A DNA stretch of 8,558 nt, from the NCBI RefSeq assembly GCF_905212365.1, contig NZ_CAJMEH010000074.1, forward strand, positions 1-8,558, read 5' to 3'. Shown here in pieces: positions 1 to 7,303 of this stretch. Position 1 is the first letter of the stretch, and every line of letters starts with the position of its first letter. The DNA comes from an uncultured Phascolarctobacterium sp. (GTDB lineage Bacteria; Bacillota; Negativicutes; Acidaminococcales; Acidaminococcaceae). The notes beneath the pieces were generated by a model. It was not told the origin of the DNA and did no database searches. It saw only the letters and a program-made list of their open reading frames with translations. Position numbers and translations under genes: made by a program.

Positions 1-66
1 GCGCCCACCACACAAACGTTAGAGCGCCGACCACAGCTTTTGGCAAAGACCCTTATTTTTTATTAT
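1..66. other. Non-coding flank downstream of the HgdB-like gene
   Basis: This short stretch follows the stop codon of the 414-residue gene. The part next to the stop is very AT-rich (about 50-70) and the rest is mixed. I see no convincing hairpin with a U-run in the minus direction, so no terminator is called. A 4-base stem (CTTT/AAAG around 38-49) is too weak to count. No gene start or end on either strand can be supported. Confidence 0.4.
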
Positions 67-1311
67 TTATTTTGCCGTCGCCAGCATTAGCTTGATACGG
101 TTTTCCTGATTGACGCGGGAAGCGCTGGCGTCGTAATCGATAGCCAGAATATTGGCCTCCTCAGCAATCTCCTTAATCTTATTAATCATGCCGCGTCCGG
201 CGATATGATTGGGCAGACAGCCGAAGGGCTGGGCGCAGATAATATTAGTATAGCCGCTGTGTACCAGCTCCAGCATTTCTGCCGTAAGCAACCAGCCCTC
301 GCCCATATTATTGCCGTAACCAATCACGCCCTTCGCCATGGCTTTCGTTTCTTCATAAGTAGCCGGCGGGCTGAAGGGCGCCTTGCTCAGCGCCTGATGC
401 AGAATACTTTCCAAATGCTTTAAATACCACATCGCGCCCTTATTCGCGCCGTAGGTCAAAAAGCTGCCGCCGTACAGCTTATAATCGGTTAAATATGTAT
501 CCACGCAGTACATCACGAAGTTCAGCAGACCGGGCAGCATATATTCGCATTTTTGCTGCTGCAAAAATTTTTCCAGATTATTATTGCCCAGCGCGGCGTA
601 TTTAATATAAATTTCGCCCACAATGCCTACCTTGGTTTTCGGCGCGCTGACGATGGGCACGTCGGCAAATTCCTCGGCGATAGCCTTAGTCAGCTTTTTA
701 ATGCTGCCCAACGCCTGGGCCTTGCCGTTTTGGAAAGCCGCGTCCAGCTTTTCCAGCCATTTTTTAGCCAAAGCGTCGCTGGCGCCCTGCACCACTTCGT
801 AAGGGCGAATTTTATTCGTCAGATACATTAAAGCGTCGCCGTAAATGACCGCCGCCAAAAATTTACGCAGCATGGAAGCGTCCAGATGAAAGCCAGGCTG
901 CTTTTCCAAACCGCTGACGTTTAAGCTGATAACGGGAATGTGGCTGAAGCCGGCCTTTTCCAAAGCCTTGCGCAGCAGGTAAATATAATTGGACGCACGG
1001 CAGCCGCCGCCCGTCTGGCTGATAATCAGCGCCACGCGCTGCAAATCGTACCTGCCGCTTTCCAGCGCGTTAAGCAGCTGGCCGATTACCAAAAGCGCCG
1101 GATAGCAAATATCGTTATTTACATATTTCAGACCCGTTTCCACTACCTCGCGGCTGGTGTTCTGCAAAATTTCCGCCTTGTAGCCGCAGCTTTTCAGCGC
1201 AGCCTGCAGCAGTGAGAAATGCAGCGGCAGCATACCGGGAATCAGAATGGTATGGGTCTTTTTCATTTCCTCAGTAAAGGGTATGAAACCGGGATTTGTA
1301 GCTTCCGCCAT
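67..1311 (-). CDS. HgdB-like 2-hydroxyacyl-CoA dehydratase family iron-sulfur protein (split-off C-terminal part of the large activase)
   Basis: The 414-residue protein resembles the C-terminal third of the roughly 1,400-residue 'acyl-CoA dehydratase activase' proteins of anaerobes, and more distantly the HgdB/BcrB-type subunits that hold a low-potential [4Fe-4S] cluster. Family-typical segments are KYVNNDICYPALL (about 63-73), ISQTGGGCRASNY (97-109), GYGNNMGEGW (331-340) and QPFGCLPNH (361-369). Cys69, Cys104 and Cys365 lie in these segments and are the best cluster-ligand candidates; known dehydratase subunits use three cysteines per cluster. No signal peptide or membrane segment is seen, so it should be cytoplasmic. 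The ATG start is supported by an AAAGGAGG site 7 bases upstream. The gene follows the 977-residue ATPase gene after 13 bases, so the two are surely co-transcribed and the ATPase is the probable electron donor. The substrate is unknown: a dehydratase, or a reductase like the double-cubane cluster proteins, are both possible. Confidence 0.88.
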   Translation of the reverse strand: MAEATNPGFIPFTEEMKKTHTILIPGMLPLHFSLLQAALKSCGYKAEILQNTSREVVETGLKYVNNDICYPALLVIGQLLNALESGRYDLQRVALIISQTGGGCRASNYIYLLRKALEKAGFSHIPVISLNVSGLEKQPGFHLDASMLRKFLAAVIYGDALMYLTNKIRPYEVVQGASDALAKKWLEKLDAAFQNGKAQALGSIKKLTKAIAEEFADVPIVSAPKTKVGIVGEIYIKYAALGNNNLEKFLQQQKCEYMLPGLLNFVMYCVDTYLTDYKLYGGSFLTYGANKGAMWYLKHLESILHQALSKAPFSPPATYEETKAMAKGVIGYGNNMGEGWLLTAEMLELVHSGYTNIICAQPFGCLPNHIAGRGMINKIKEIAEEANILAIDYDASASRVNQENRIKLMLATAK

Positions 1312-1318
1312 CCAAAAC

Positions 1319-1326
1319 CCTCCTTT
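1319..1326 (-). promoter_or_regulatory. Ribosome binding site overlapping the upstream stop codon
   Basis: The site reads AAAGGAGG on the minus strand and ends 7 bases before the ATG at 1311. Its first two bases are the last two of the TAA stop (1325-1327) of the 977-residue gene. A ribosome finishing the first gene would therefore sit on the start signal of the second, which suggests translational coupling and matched amounts of the two proteins. The site also fixes the start of the 414-residue gene. Confidence 0.85.
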
Positions 1327-4258
1327 AGTTATTATCCAAATCGAACAGGTTGGCCGCCGAGAACAAGCTGCGAATGCGAATCTTAGCGGCGCCCAGGTTA
1401 TCGATATCGTCTATTTTTATTTGCGTATAAATCCGCCCGCGCTCTTCTAAAATGCGGCGGCATTCGTCGGCAGTAATGGCGTCGCAGCCGCAGCCGAAGC
1501 TTACCAGCTGTATCATATGCATATCCGGATTTTCGGCGACGTATTTAGCGGCGGCGTACAAACGGCTGTGATAGGTCCATTGATTGAGCACCTGTAAATC
1601 AGCGTCCAAATCCTGCGGCTTGACATAAACGCTCACGGCATCCTCGCTGACCAGCGCCGCGCCCATGGTCGTAATCAGACGATCAATGCTGTGGTTGACC
1701 TTGGGGTCGATATGATACGGCCGTCCGGCCAGCACTACGAGGGGCTTACCCAACGCGCGCGCTTGAGCGATAATTTTTTCGCCGCGCTCACGCACCTGCG
1801 CTTCAAACGCATAGTACGCCTGAAACGCCGCGTCGACGGCGGTCTTTATTTGCGCCTTGGTCATATCCGGGTAATCCTTGCTAAACATTTCGTAAAGCTT
1901 TTTCACCAAAACCTTTTTATGCAGCAATCCCAGATAATCAAAGAAGAAATGCACTTTTCCCAATTCGCGCATATTAGCGTGCAGCGCTTCGGGATAATAA
2001 GCCACTACGGGACAATTATAACAGTTTTCCGCGCTGTGTTCGTCGATATTATACGTCATACAGGGATAAAAAATATTTTGCACGCCCTTATTCAGAAGCC
2101 ATTTAATATGCCCATGCATCAGCTTCGCCGGATAGCACACCGTATCGCTGGGGATGGTACCCTGCCCTAGGCGGTAAATCGTTTTATCCTCTATCGGGCT
2201 GGCCAGCACCTTAAAACCCAAAGCGTTGAGCAGGGCCTGCCAGAACGGCAGCAGCTCGTACATATTGAGTCCCATGGGCACGCCCATAACGCCGTGCGCA
2301 GGCTGTTCGTTGTTGGGCAGCTGCCTGAGCAGCTCCAGCTTTTGCCGGTACAGGTTCAAATCGTCCTTGGGCGCCATGTGCGTAATGGGGCGTTCGCAGC
2401 GGTTGCCGCTGATAAAGCGCTTGCCGCTGGCGAAGGTATTGACAGTCAGATGGCAATGGTTGCTGCACAAGCCGCAAGTAACTCCTTTAACGGTGTGCGT
2501 AAAAGCGCGCAACTGCTGTAAATTCACAATCGCCGTCGGCCGCGGGTCTGCTGCATAACGCCTTTGCGCGTACAGCGCCGCGCCGTAAGCACCCATAAGC
2601 CCCGCGATATTGGGGCGCACTACCTGCAAGCCCATCTCCTGCTCGAAAGCTCGCAGCACGCAGTCGTTCAGGAACGTGCCGCCCTGTACGACGATGTGCT
2701 TGCCAATGGCTTCCTTGCTGCCGGGGCGAATAACTTTATATAAGGCGTTTTTCACAATGCTGATGGATAGACCCGCGCTGATATTGGCGACGGAAGCGCC
2801 GTCCTTCTGCGCCTGCTTGACGCTGCTGTTCATAAATACGGTGCAACGGCTGCCCAAATCCACCGGTTTGTCGGCGAACAAACCGATTTTAGCGAATTTT
2901 TCCGCAGTGTAGCCTAAGATTTCGGCGAAGGTCGGCAAAAAGCTGCCGCAGCCGCTGGAGCAGGCCTCGTTCAAAAATATATTGTCAATCGCGCCGTTAT
3001 GGATTTTCAGGCACTTCATATCCTGCCCGCCGATGTCCAGAATAAAATCTACCTGCGGCTCCAAATGCTGCGCAGCGTAAAAGTGCGCCATGGTTTCGAC
3101 AATGCCGTAATCGATGCCGAAGCCGTGACGGATTAAATCCTCGCCGTAACCGGTAACAGCCCCGCCAAGCAGGCGGCAGCCGGGATATTTCTGATAAAAG
3201 TCCGTTAAATAATCACGCACCGCAACGACGGGGTTGCCCTTATTGCTCTGGTAAAAAGAATCCAACAGCTCGCCCTGCGGACTGATGACGGTGATTTTAA
3301 TCGTCGTGCTGCCCGAATCTATGCCGATAAACGCCTGCGCCGCGCCCTCCGGCGAACCGATAGCGACGGAATCGCGCTGATGCCTGCGCGCAAACTCCGT
3401 ATATTCCTCCTGATTTTTAAACAGCGGCGGCAAATGCTCGAAGGTATGCGTCTTAATCGCCGCCGCCAGTTTTGCCGGCAGCTCGTCCAAATCCACCTCG
3501 CGTTCGGCGCAGAAGGCCGCGCCCATCGCCACGTAATACAAGCTGTTTTCCGGGCACACGCCCTTGATATTTAAAATATTATCGAAGCTTTCGCGTAAGC
3601 AGCTAATAAAAGTCAGCGGACCGCCGAGATACAGGACGTCGCCCTCAATAGGGCGTCCCTTAGCCAGTCCCGTAACCGTCTGGCTGGCCACAGCGTGAAA
3701 AATGCTGGCCGCCAAATCGCTCTTGGCTGCGCCCTGGTTTAGCAGCGGCTGAATGTCGCTTTTCGCAAAAACGCCGCAGCGGCTGGCAATGGTGTAGGTA
3801 GTCGTGGCCTGCCGCGCCAAATCGTTCATAGCCGCAGTTTCTACGTTCAAAAGCGAGGCCATCTGGTCGATAAACGCGCCTGTGCCGCCCGCGCAGCTGT
3901 CGTTCATGCGCGCGTCGAAGTGACGTCCCAGGAATAATATTTTCGCGTCCTCGCCGCCTAATTCAATAACCGCGTCCGTTTCCGGGTGCAGCCGTTCCGT
4001 GCAAACCTTTTCGGCAAAAACCTCCTGCACAAATTGCAAGCCGCAGCCTTCGGCGATGCCGATGCCCGCGCTGCCGCTGATAGCCAGATGCGCCGTGCGC
4101 AGTCCAGGAAATTTTTGTAAAAGTTCGTCGTGCAATTCCAGTATTCTTTTGGCGATCTGGCTATAATGCCGCTGGTACTTGCAATACAGCAAATTGCCAG
4201 CGTCATCGAGCGCCGCTATCTTGATAGTGGTGCTGCCAACGTCCAATCCAATCCGCAT
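1325..4258 (-). CDS. Tandem BadF/HgdC-type ATPase with DUF2229 domain (acyl-CoA dehydratase activase-related)
   Basis: The 977-residue cytoplasmic protein has three parts. ATPase domain 1 (about 1-255) has the phosphate motif DVGSTTIK (6-13), ELGGEDAK (99-106), and cysteines in NDSCAGGTG (Cys122) and IASRCGVFAKSD (Cys161). ATPase domain 2 (about 310-565) repeats the pattern with IDSGSTTIK (313-321), LDIGGQDMK (407-415), NEACSSGCGSF (Cys433, Cys437) and LGSRCTVF (Cys472). In the homodimeric activator HgdC the two equivalent cysteines of each subunit jointly hold one bridging [4Fe-4S] cluster; here both halves are in one chain. The third part (about 590-960) is DUF2229-like, with CGLCSNHC (Cys595, 598, 602), Cys621, PMGLNMYELLPFW (661-673) and SDTVCYPAKLMHGH (704-717). 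The likely role is ATP-driven transfer of a low-potential electron, probably to the 414-residue protein encoded next. The start has a GGAGG site at 4264-4268. Usual relatives carry the next gene's domain fused at the C-terminus; this one stops just after IRIRSLF. The substrate is not known. Confidence 0.9.
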   Translation of the reverse strand: MRIGLDVGSTTIKIAALDDAGNLLYCKYQRHYSQIAKRILELHDELLQKFPGLRTAHLAISGSAGIGIAEGCGLQFVQEVFAEKVCTERLHPETDAVIELGGEDAKILFLGRHFDARMNDSCAGGTGAFIDQMASLLNVETAAMNDLARQATTTYTIASRCGVFAKSDIQPLLNQGAAKSDLAASIFHAVASQTVTGLAKGRPIEGDVLYLGGPLTFISCLRESFDNILNIKGVCPENSLYYVAMGAAFCAEREVDLDELPAKLAAAIKTHTFEHLPPLFKNQEEYTEFARRHQRDSVAIGSPEGAAQAFIGIDSGSTTIKITVISPQGELLDSFYQSNKGNPVVAVRDYLTDFYQKYPGCRLLGGAVTGYGEDLIRHGFGIDYGIVETMAHFYAAQHLEPQVDFILDIGGQDMKCLKIHNGAIDNIFLNEACSSGCGSFLPTFAEILGYTAEKFAKIGLFADKPVDLGSRCTVFMNSSVKQAQKDGASVANISAGLSISIVKNALYKVIRPGSKEAIGKHIVVQGGTFLNDCVLRAFEQEMGLQVVRPNIAGLMGAYGAALYAQRRYAADPRPTAIVNLQQLRAFTHTVKGVTCGLCSNHCHLTVNTFASGKRFISGNRCERPITHMAPKDDLNLYRQKLELLRQLPNNEQPAHGVMGVPMGLNMYELLPFWQALLNALGFKVLASPIEDKTIYRLGQGTIPSDTVCYPAKLMHGHIKWLLNKGVQNIFYPCMTYNIDEHSAENCYNCPVVAYYPEALHANMRELGKVHFFFDYLGLLHKKVLVKKLYEMFSKDYPDMTKAQIKTAVDAAFQAYYAFEAQVRERGEKIIAQARALGKPLVVLAGRPYHIDPKVNHSIDRLITTMGAALVSEDAVSVYVKPQDLDADLQVLNQWTYHSRLYAAAKYVAENPDMHMIQLVSFGCGCDAITADECRRILEERGRIYTQIKIDDIDNLGAAKIRIRSLFSAANLFDLDNN

Positions 4259-4307
4259 AGTAACCTCCGTTAACTTTAAGTAATTTGCCCATAAATTTTC
4301 ACTTTAT

Positions 4308-4336
4308 ATTTTACCGCTTAACTGCGAATTAGTAAA
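4308..4336 (-). promoter_or_regulatory. Probable sigma-70-type promoter for the activase gene pair
   Basis: On the minus strand TTTACT (4331-4336, 4 of 6 to consensus) and TAAAAT (4308-4313, 5 of 6) are separated by 17 bases. Transcription would begin near 4301 and leave a leader of about 40 bases before the ATG at 4258, which carries a GGAGG site (4264-4268). The surrounding gap (4259-4388) is strikingly AT-rich compared with the genes. No operator palindrome was clear. This is a prediction by eye. Confidence 0.5.
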
Positions 4337-4388
4337 AGGGTTACGCGAATAAACAACTAAAAAAACCGCAAACTTCACAATTTATTCA

Positions 4389-5039
4389 TCATTTTGCCAG
4401 CGTAGTTTTATACTGCGCCAAATTATCCAGGACGTAAGCTTCCAGCTTATTTAAAAAATCGCCGCGGTCAAAGCTCCCCGATAAATGCTGTACGATTGGG
4501 CTGCGGTGCTGCAAATACAGCAGCATAAAGGGAGCCATCGTCCCGAAGATGCAGCTGTACAAGCGCATATCCGTTGCCGGCAGCTCCAAATAGCTCGCAA
4601 AAAGCTGCAGCACGATATGAAATTTAGGCATATTGATGTTTAAAACCTGCATGAACATGGGCGAAGGCGTCAGCAGCTCGCGCGTCCACACTTCCACATA
4701 CCAATTATCCTGCTTTAAAAGGGAAATATACATCCGAACGAATGCCTTAATCTTATCTGCCGCCGATTGCTCGCTATGATAAAGTCGCTCCAATTCCTCT
4801 AAGGTCATAAGGTGGTCGTGAACCTCCTGCAAAACGGCGATATACAAGCCGTCGCGGCTGCCGAAATGATAATTGACGGCGGCCATATTAACCTGCGCCG
4901 CCTGGCAAATACTTTTGCTGGTGGTCTGCGCAAAGCCGCGGCCGGCAATCAGCCGTCCGGCGCATTCGATGATATGGGCGCGGGTTTCCAGCCCGTCGCT
5001 GCGGGACGCAATATGCGTATAAGATGCTTTTTTCGTCAT
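4389..5039 (-). CDS. TetR-family transcriptional regulator, CecR/YbiH-like
   Basis: The 216-residue protein has a TetR-type N-terminal DNA-binding domain at about 17-65: a first helix (TRAHIIECAGRLIAGRGF), then the helix-turn-helix SKSICQAAQVNMAAVNYHFG and the typical tail SRDGLYIAVL. The C-terminal ligand-binding half, with WTRELLTPSPMF (about 118-129), resembles the DUF1956 domain of E. coli CecR, which governs ybhGFSR and affects sensitivity to some antibiotics. It is the last gene of the exporter operon, 10 bases after ybhR, with AAGGAG (5046-5051) overlapping the ybhR stop. The likely role is a ligand-responsive repressor of its own operon; this is inferred from family and position. The ligand and operator are unknown, and the operator is probably upstream of the window. 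It could also act on the adjacent activase promoter. After the TGA there is a T-run (about 4359-4365) but only a weak 5-base stem, so termination is uncertain. Confidence 0.9.
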   Translation of the reverse strand: MTKKASYTHIASRSDGLETRAHIIECAGRLIAGRGFAQTTSKSICQAAQVNMAAVNYHFGSRDGLYIAVLQEVHDHLMTLEELERLYHSEQSAADKIKAFVRMYISLLKQDNWYVEVWTRELLTPSPMFMQVLNINMPKFHIVLQLFASYLELPATDMRLYSCIFGTMAPFMLLYLQHRSPIVQHLSGSFDRGDFLNKLEAYVLDNLAQYKTTLAK

Positions 5040-5045
5040 GTTTCT

Positions 5046-5051
5046 CTCCTT
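5046..5051 (-). promoter_or_regulatory. Ribosome binding site of the TetR gene, inside the ybhR stop
   Basis: AAGGAG on the minus strand lies 6 bases before the ATG at 5039 and shares two bases with the TAA stop of ybhR (5050-5052). It decides the start of the regulator gene and indicates that the regulator is translated in step with the exporter. Confidence 0.8.
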
Positions 5052-6165
5052 ATGAAAGCTTATTGCGGAACAGCCATGCCGCCGTCGGCATCGTTACCGC
5101 CGCTACGATAAGCATGGGAATAAAATTCAGGGCAATATCGCCCATGCCGCAGCCCTCCAGATAAATGCGGCGAAAGGCGTCGATAGCAAAACGCAAGGGA
5201 TTGGCATAGGTAGCGTATTGCAGCGCTTCCGGCATACTGCGCACCGGCGTAGCCATACCGGACAGCAGCGTCATGGGCAGCAGCAAAACGAAGCAGTACA
5301 CCATAACCTGCTGCATATTTTTGGAAATTGCCGAAATGGACAAGCCGATGCCCACGCTGCTCGCCAAGAAAATAAACAGCGTTAAATACAGCGTCAGCAG
5401 CGAACCGGCAAAGGGAATGGCAAACCAAAAACGCGCCACCAGCAGCACCAGCGTAGCCTGCAGCAAACCGATGAGGATGGGCGGCACCGCCTTGCCCAGC
5501 AAAATTTCGCCCGGCGTTAAGGGCGTCACCAGCAGCTGGTCGAAAGTCCCCTGCTCCCGCTCCTTAGCTACGGAAAGCCCCGCCAGAATCATGGTCTGCA
5601 AAAAGGTCAGCAGCCCCAGCATGGCTGGCAAAAACATCCAGCGCGTAATCAAATTGGGATTGTACCAGCTGATGGTTTCAACCTTGAGCAGCTGCCGCCC
5701 GCCGTGCATCCAGGCGTTAAAATCCGCCGCCACGCTGCTCACATAGCCTGCCACAATCCCCGCCGTCGTGGTATTGCGTCCGTCCGTAATTATTTGCAGC
5801 GGCGTCTGCTGCCCCGCGTGCAGCCTGTCGGCAAAATTCTGCGGTATCGTCACCACCAGCAAAGCGGCGTCGGAATCTATACAAGCCGCTATCTGCGAGC
5901 TGCTCTGCAAAGTAACGACCCGATGAAAAATTCCCGTGCCGTCCAAGCGCGCCGCAAATTCGGCGGACAGAGCGCTGCGGCTGTGGTCCAGCAGCGCATA
6001 GGGCACGTTATCCAGATTATATGTGGAAGCATAGCCAAAGACAATACTTTGCACAATAACCGGCAGGATTAAAATCGTCCGCACCCGCGGGTCCTTAATC
6101 GTGGTCAGCAGCTCCTTGACAATAATAAATTTAAGTCGTCGTAAAAATATTTTTAATTCCTGCAT
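5050..6165 (-). CDS. ybhR: ABC-2 type exporter permease YbhR
   Basis: The 371-residue inner-membrane protein is close in length and layout to E. coli YbhR (368 residues). An N-terminal cytoplasmic stretch is followed by a first membrane helix (about 29-48), a large extracytoplasmic domain (about 50-173) containing ITDGRNTTTAGIVAGYV (126-142) and WYNPNL (167-172), and then five helices (about 176-198, 228-250, 257-279, 287-308, 345-366). The family hallmark VAKEREQGTFDQLLVTPLTP (199-218) is the cytoplasmic coupling region between helices 2 and 3. It should pair with YbhS to form the channel driven by the YbhF ATPase. The start follows the ybhS stop by 16 bases, with AAGGAG 11 bases from the ATG, which is rather long spacing. 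The substrate is unknown; E. coli YbhFSR has been linked to drug and cation efflux. Confidence 0.93.
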   Translation of the reverse strand: MQELKIFLRRLKFIIVKELLTTIKDPRVRTILILPVIVQSIVFGYASTYNLDNVPYALLDHSRSALSAEFAARLDGTGIFHRVVTLQSSSQIAACIDSDAALLVVTIPQNFADRLHAGQQTPLQIITDGRNTTTAGIVAGYVSSVAADFNAWMHGGRQLLKVETISWYNPNLITRWMFLPAMLGLLTFLQTMILAGLSVAKEREQGTFDQLLVTPLTPGEILLGKAVPPILIGLLQATLVLLVARFWFAIPFAGSLLTLYLTLFIFLASSVGIGLSISAISKNMQQVMVYCFVLLLPMTLLSGMATPVRSMPEALQYATYANPLRFAIDAFRRIYLEGCGMGDIALNFIPMLIVAAVTMPTAAWLFRNKLS

Positions 6166-6176
6166 AATCAGTCCCG

Positions 6177-6182
6177 CTCCTT
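6177..6182 (-). promoter_or_regulatory. Ribosome binding site of ybhR, overlapping the ybhS stop
   Basis: AAGGAG on the minus strand begins with the last base of the ybhS TGA stop (6182-6184). The 11-base spacing to the ATG at 6165 is longer than the 6 or 7 bases at the other starts here, so ybhR may be translated somewhat less efficiently or mainly by coupled ribosomes. No better in-frame ATG or GTG start is seen close by. Confidence 0.65.
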
Positions 6183-7303
6183 CAATCCAGCCGCTTGCGC
6201 GTTACCTTCAAAGCCAAAGCCATAAACAGAATTGCGTATCCCAGCAAAATAAGATTATTCTTCACAATCAGGCTCCAATTATTGCCGGCCAGCAGCAGCG
6301 TTTTTAAAAGCTGCATATAATAGGTCGGGGGCAGCACATAGCCTATAGCGCTTATCCAGGCGGGCACGCTGCGCAGATCAAACAAAAATCCCGTCAGCAT
6401 CATCACCGGCATAATGCTGACCAAAAGCGATACCTGACAGGCCAGAAATTGATTTTTTGTCAGCGCCGAAATAGTCAGCCCGATGCCCAACGCCACCAAA
6501 AGATACAGCATCGAAGAAAAGATAATTACCCCAAGGGAGCCGCGAACGGGCACGCCGAAAATATAATAGGCCGACGCCAGGCACAGAGCAAAGCCCAGCA
6601 TGGCTACGCAGAAGTAGGGCGCTATTTTGGCCAGCACCAGCTCCGCCGCGTGTACCGGAGTGACGAAGATGGCCTCCAGCGTGCCCCGTTCCCATTCCCG
6701 CGCCATAACCAGCGAGGTCAGAAAAATGCCCACGATGGACATAATGAGAACTATAATACCGGGAATAAAATACCAGGTGCTGGTGTTAGCCTCATTGAAC
6801 CAAAGCCTGCCGGCCACAGTTATCGTGCCCAGTTGCCCGGCCCCCGCCAGGCTCAGCTGGCTTTGCTGCCATTGGGCCAAGCCGCTTTCCACATAGCTTT
6901 TAATCATCGTGGCCGTCGCCGCCTCCACTCCGTAAAGAATGAGCTGCACCTGGCCCCGCTGCTGGTAAAGCTGCTGCGTAAAGCGCGGCGGCACTACCAC
7001 GATGGCGTCCACCTGCCGCTTATCCATCAGCTCCATGGCCTCGGGCATGGAGGTCACATAATGGGGCTCAAAATAATCGGAGCCCGTCATAAAGCTCAGC
7101 ATATCCTGCGCCACCGGCGACGTATCCTGCAAAACCACCGCCGTCGGCACCTTTTTCACATCCAGCGACAACCCGTAGCCGATAATAAAAATCAGCATAA
7201 TAGGCAAAGCCACGCCTATCAACATACTGCTGCGGTCTCGCAATAGCTGCTTAAATTCCTTATTGATTAAAGCGCGCAAGCGCGTCCAAATCCCCGTCGT
7301 CAT
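6182..7303 (-). CDS. ybhS: ABC-2 type exporter permease YbhS
   Basis: The 373-residue inner-membrane protein matches E. coli YbhS (377 residues) in length and layout. It has KEFKQLLRDRSSMLIGVALP (15-34) leading into helix 1 (about 27-46), a large extracytoplasmic domain (about 47-175), and five further helices (about 178-200, 230-250, 257-280, 287-309, 345-364). The hallmark VMAREWERGTLEAIFVTPV (199-217) lies between helices 2 and 3, and the chain ends in KRLD like E. coli YbhS. It is the partner of YbhR, with which it shares fold and topology, and would form the heteromeric channel with it. The ATG overlaps the ybhF stop (ATGA, 7300-7303), and a weak AAAGG site (7311-7315) lies 7 bases upstream inside ybhF. 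One oddity: where YbhR has DGRN and, as I recall it, E. coli YbhS has DGSEPN, this protein has YGVEAA (124-129), so the usual Asp is lost. Confidence 0.93.
   Translation of the reverse strand: MTTGIWTRLRALINKEFKQLLRDRSSMLIGVALPIMLIFIIGYGLSLDVKKVPTAVVLQDTSPVAQDMLSFMTGSDYFEPHYVTSMPEAMELMDKRQVDAIVVVPPRFTQQLYQQRGQVQLILYGVEAATATMIKSYVESGLAQWQQSQLSLAGAGQLGTITVAGRLWFNEANTSTWYFIPGIIVLIMSIVGIFLTSLVMAREWERGTLEAIFVTPVHAAELVLAKIAPYFCVAMLGFALCLASAYYIFGVPVRGSLGVIIFSSMLYLLVALGIGLTISALTKNQFLACQVSLLVSIMPVMMLTGFLFDLRSVPAWISAIGYVLPPTYYMQLLKTLLLAGNNWSLIVKNNLILLGYAILFMALALKVTRKRLD

Noticed and set aside
1311..1330. Frameshift joining the two activase genes
   Set aside because: The second gene has a strong, well-spaced ribosome binding site and ATG, and both ends fall in linker sequence, so a genuine gene boundary is more likely than an error. 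It cannot be fully excluded without comparison to relatives.
1691..2170. A 159-codon open frame on the plus strand inside the activase gene
   Set aside because: The opposite strand encodes conserved DUF2229 motifs over the same stretch, and the plus-strand product shows no family features.
4355..4400. Possible intrinsic terminator after the TetR gene
   Set aside because: There is a run of seven T, but the only stem found (GCAAA with TTTGC) is 5 bases with a loop of about 20 and overlaps the stop codon. It is too weak to call.
6449..7246. A 265-codon open frame on the plus strand, antisense to ybhS
   Set aside because: It lies wholly inside a well-recognised permease gene. Its product is low-complexity (rich in His, Arg, Gln), resembles no family I know, and is explained by the codon bias of the true gene.
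7270..7285. GC-rich inverted repeat (CGCGC-TT-GCGCG) at the start of ybhS
   Set aside because: The 2-base loop cannot form a stable hairpin, and the repeat is accounted for by the codons for Thr-Arg-Leu-Arg-Ala.
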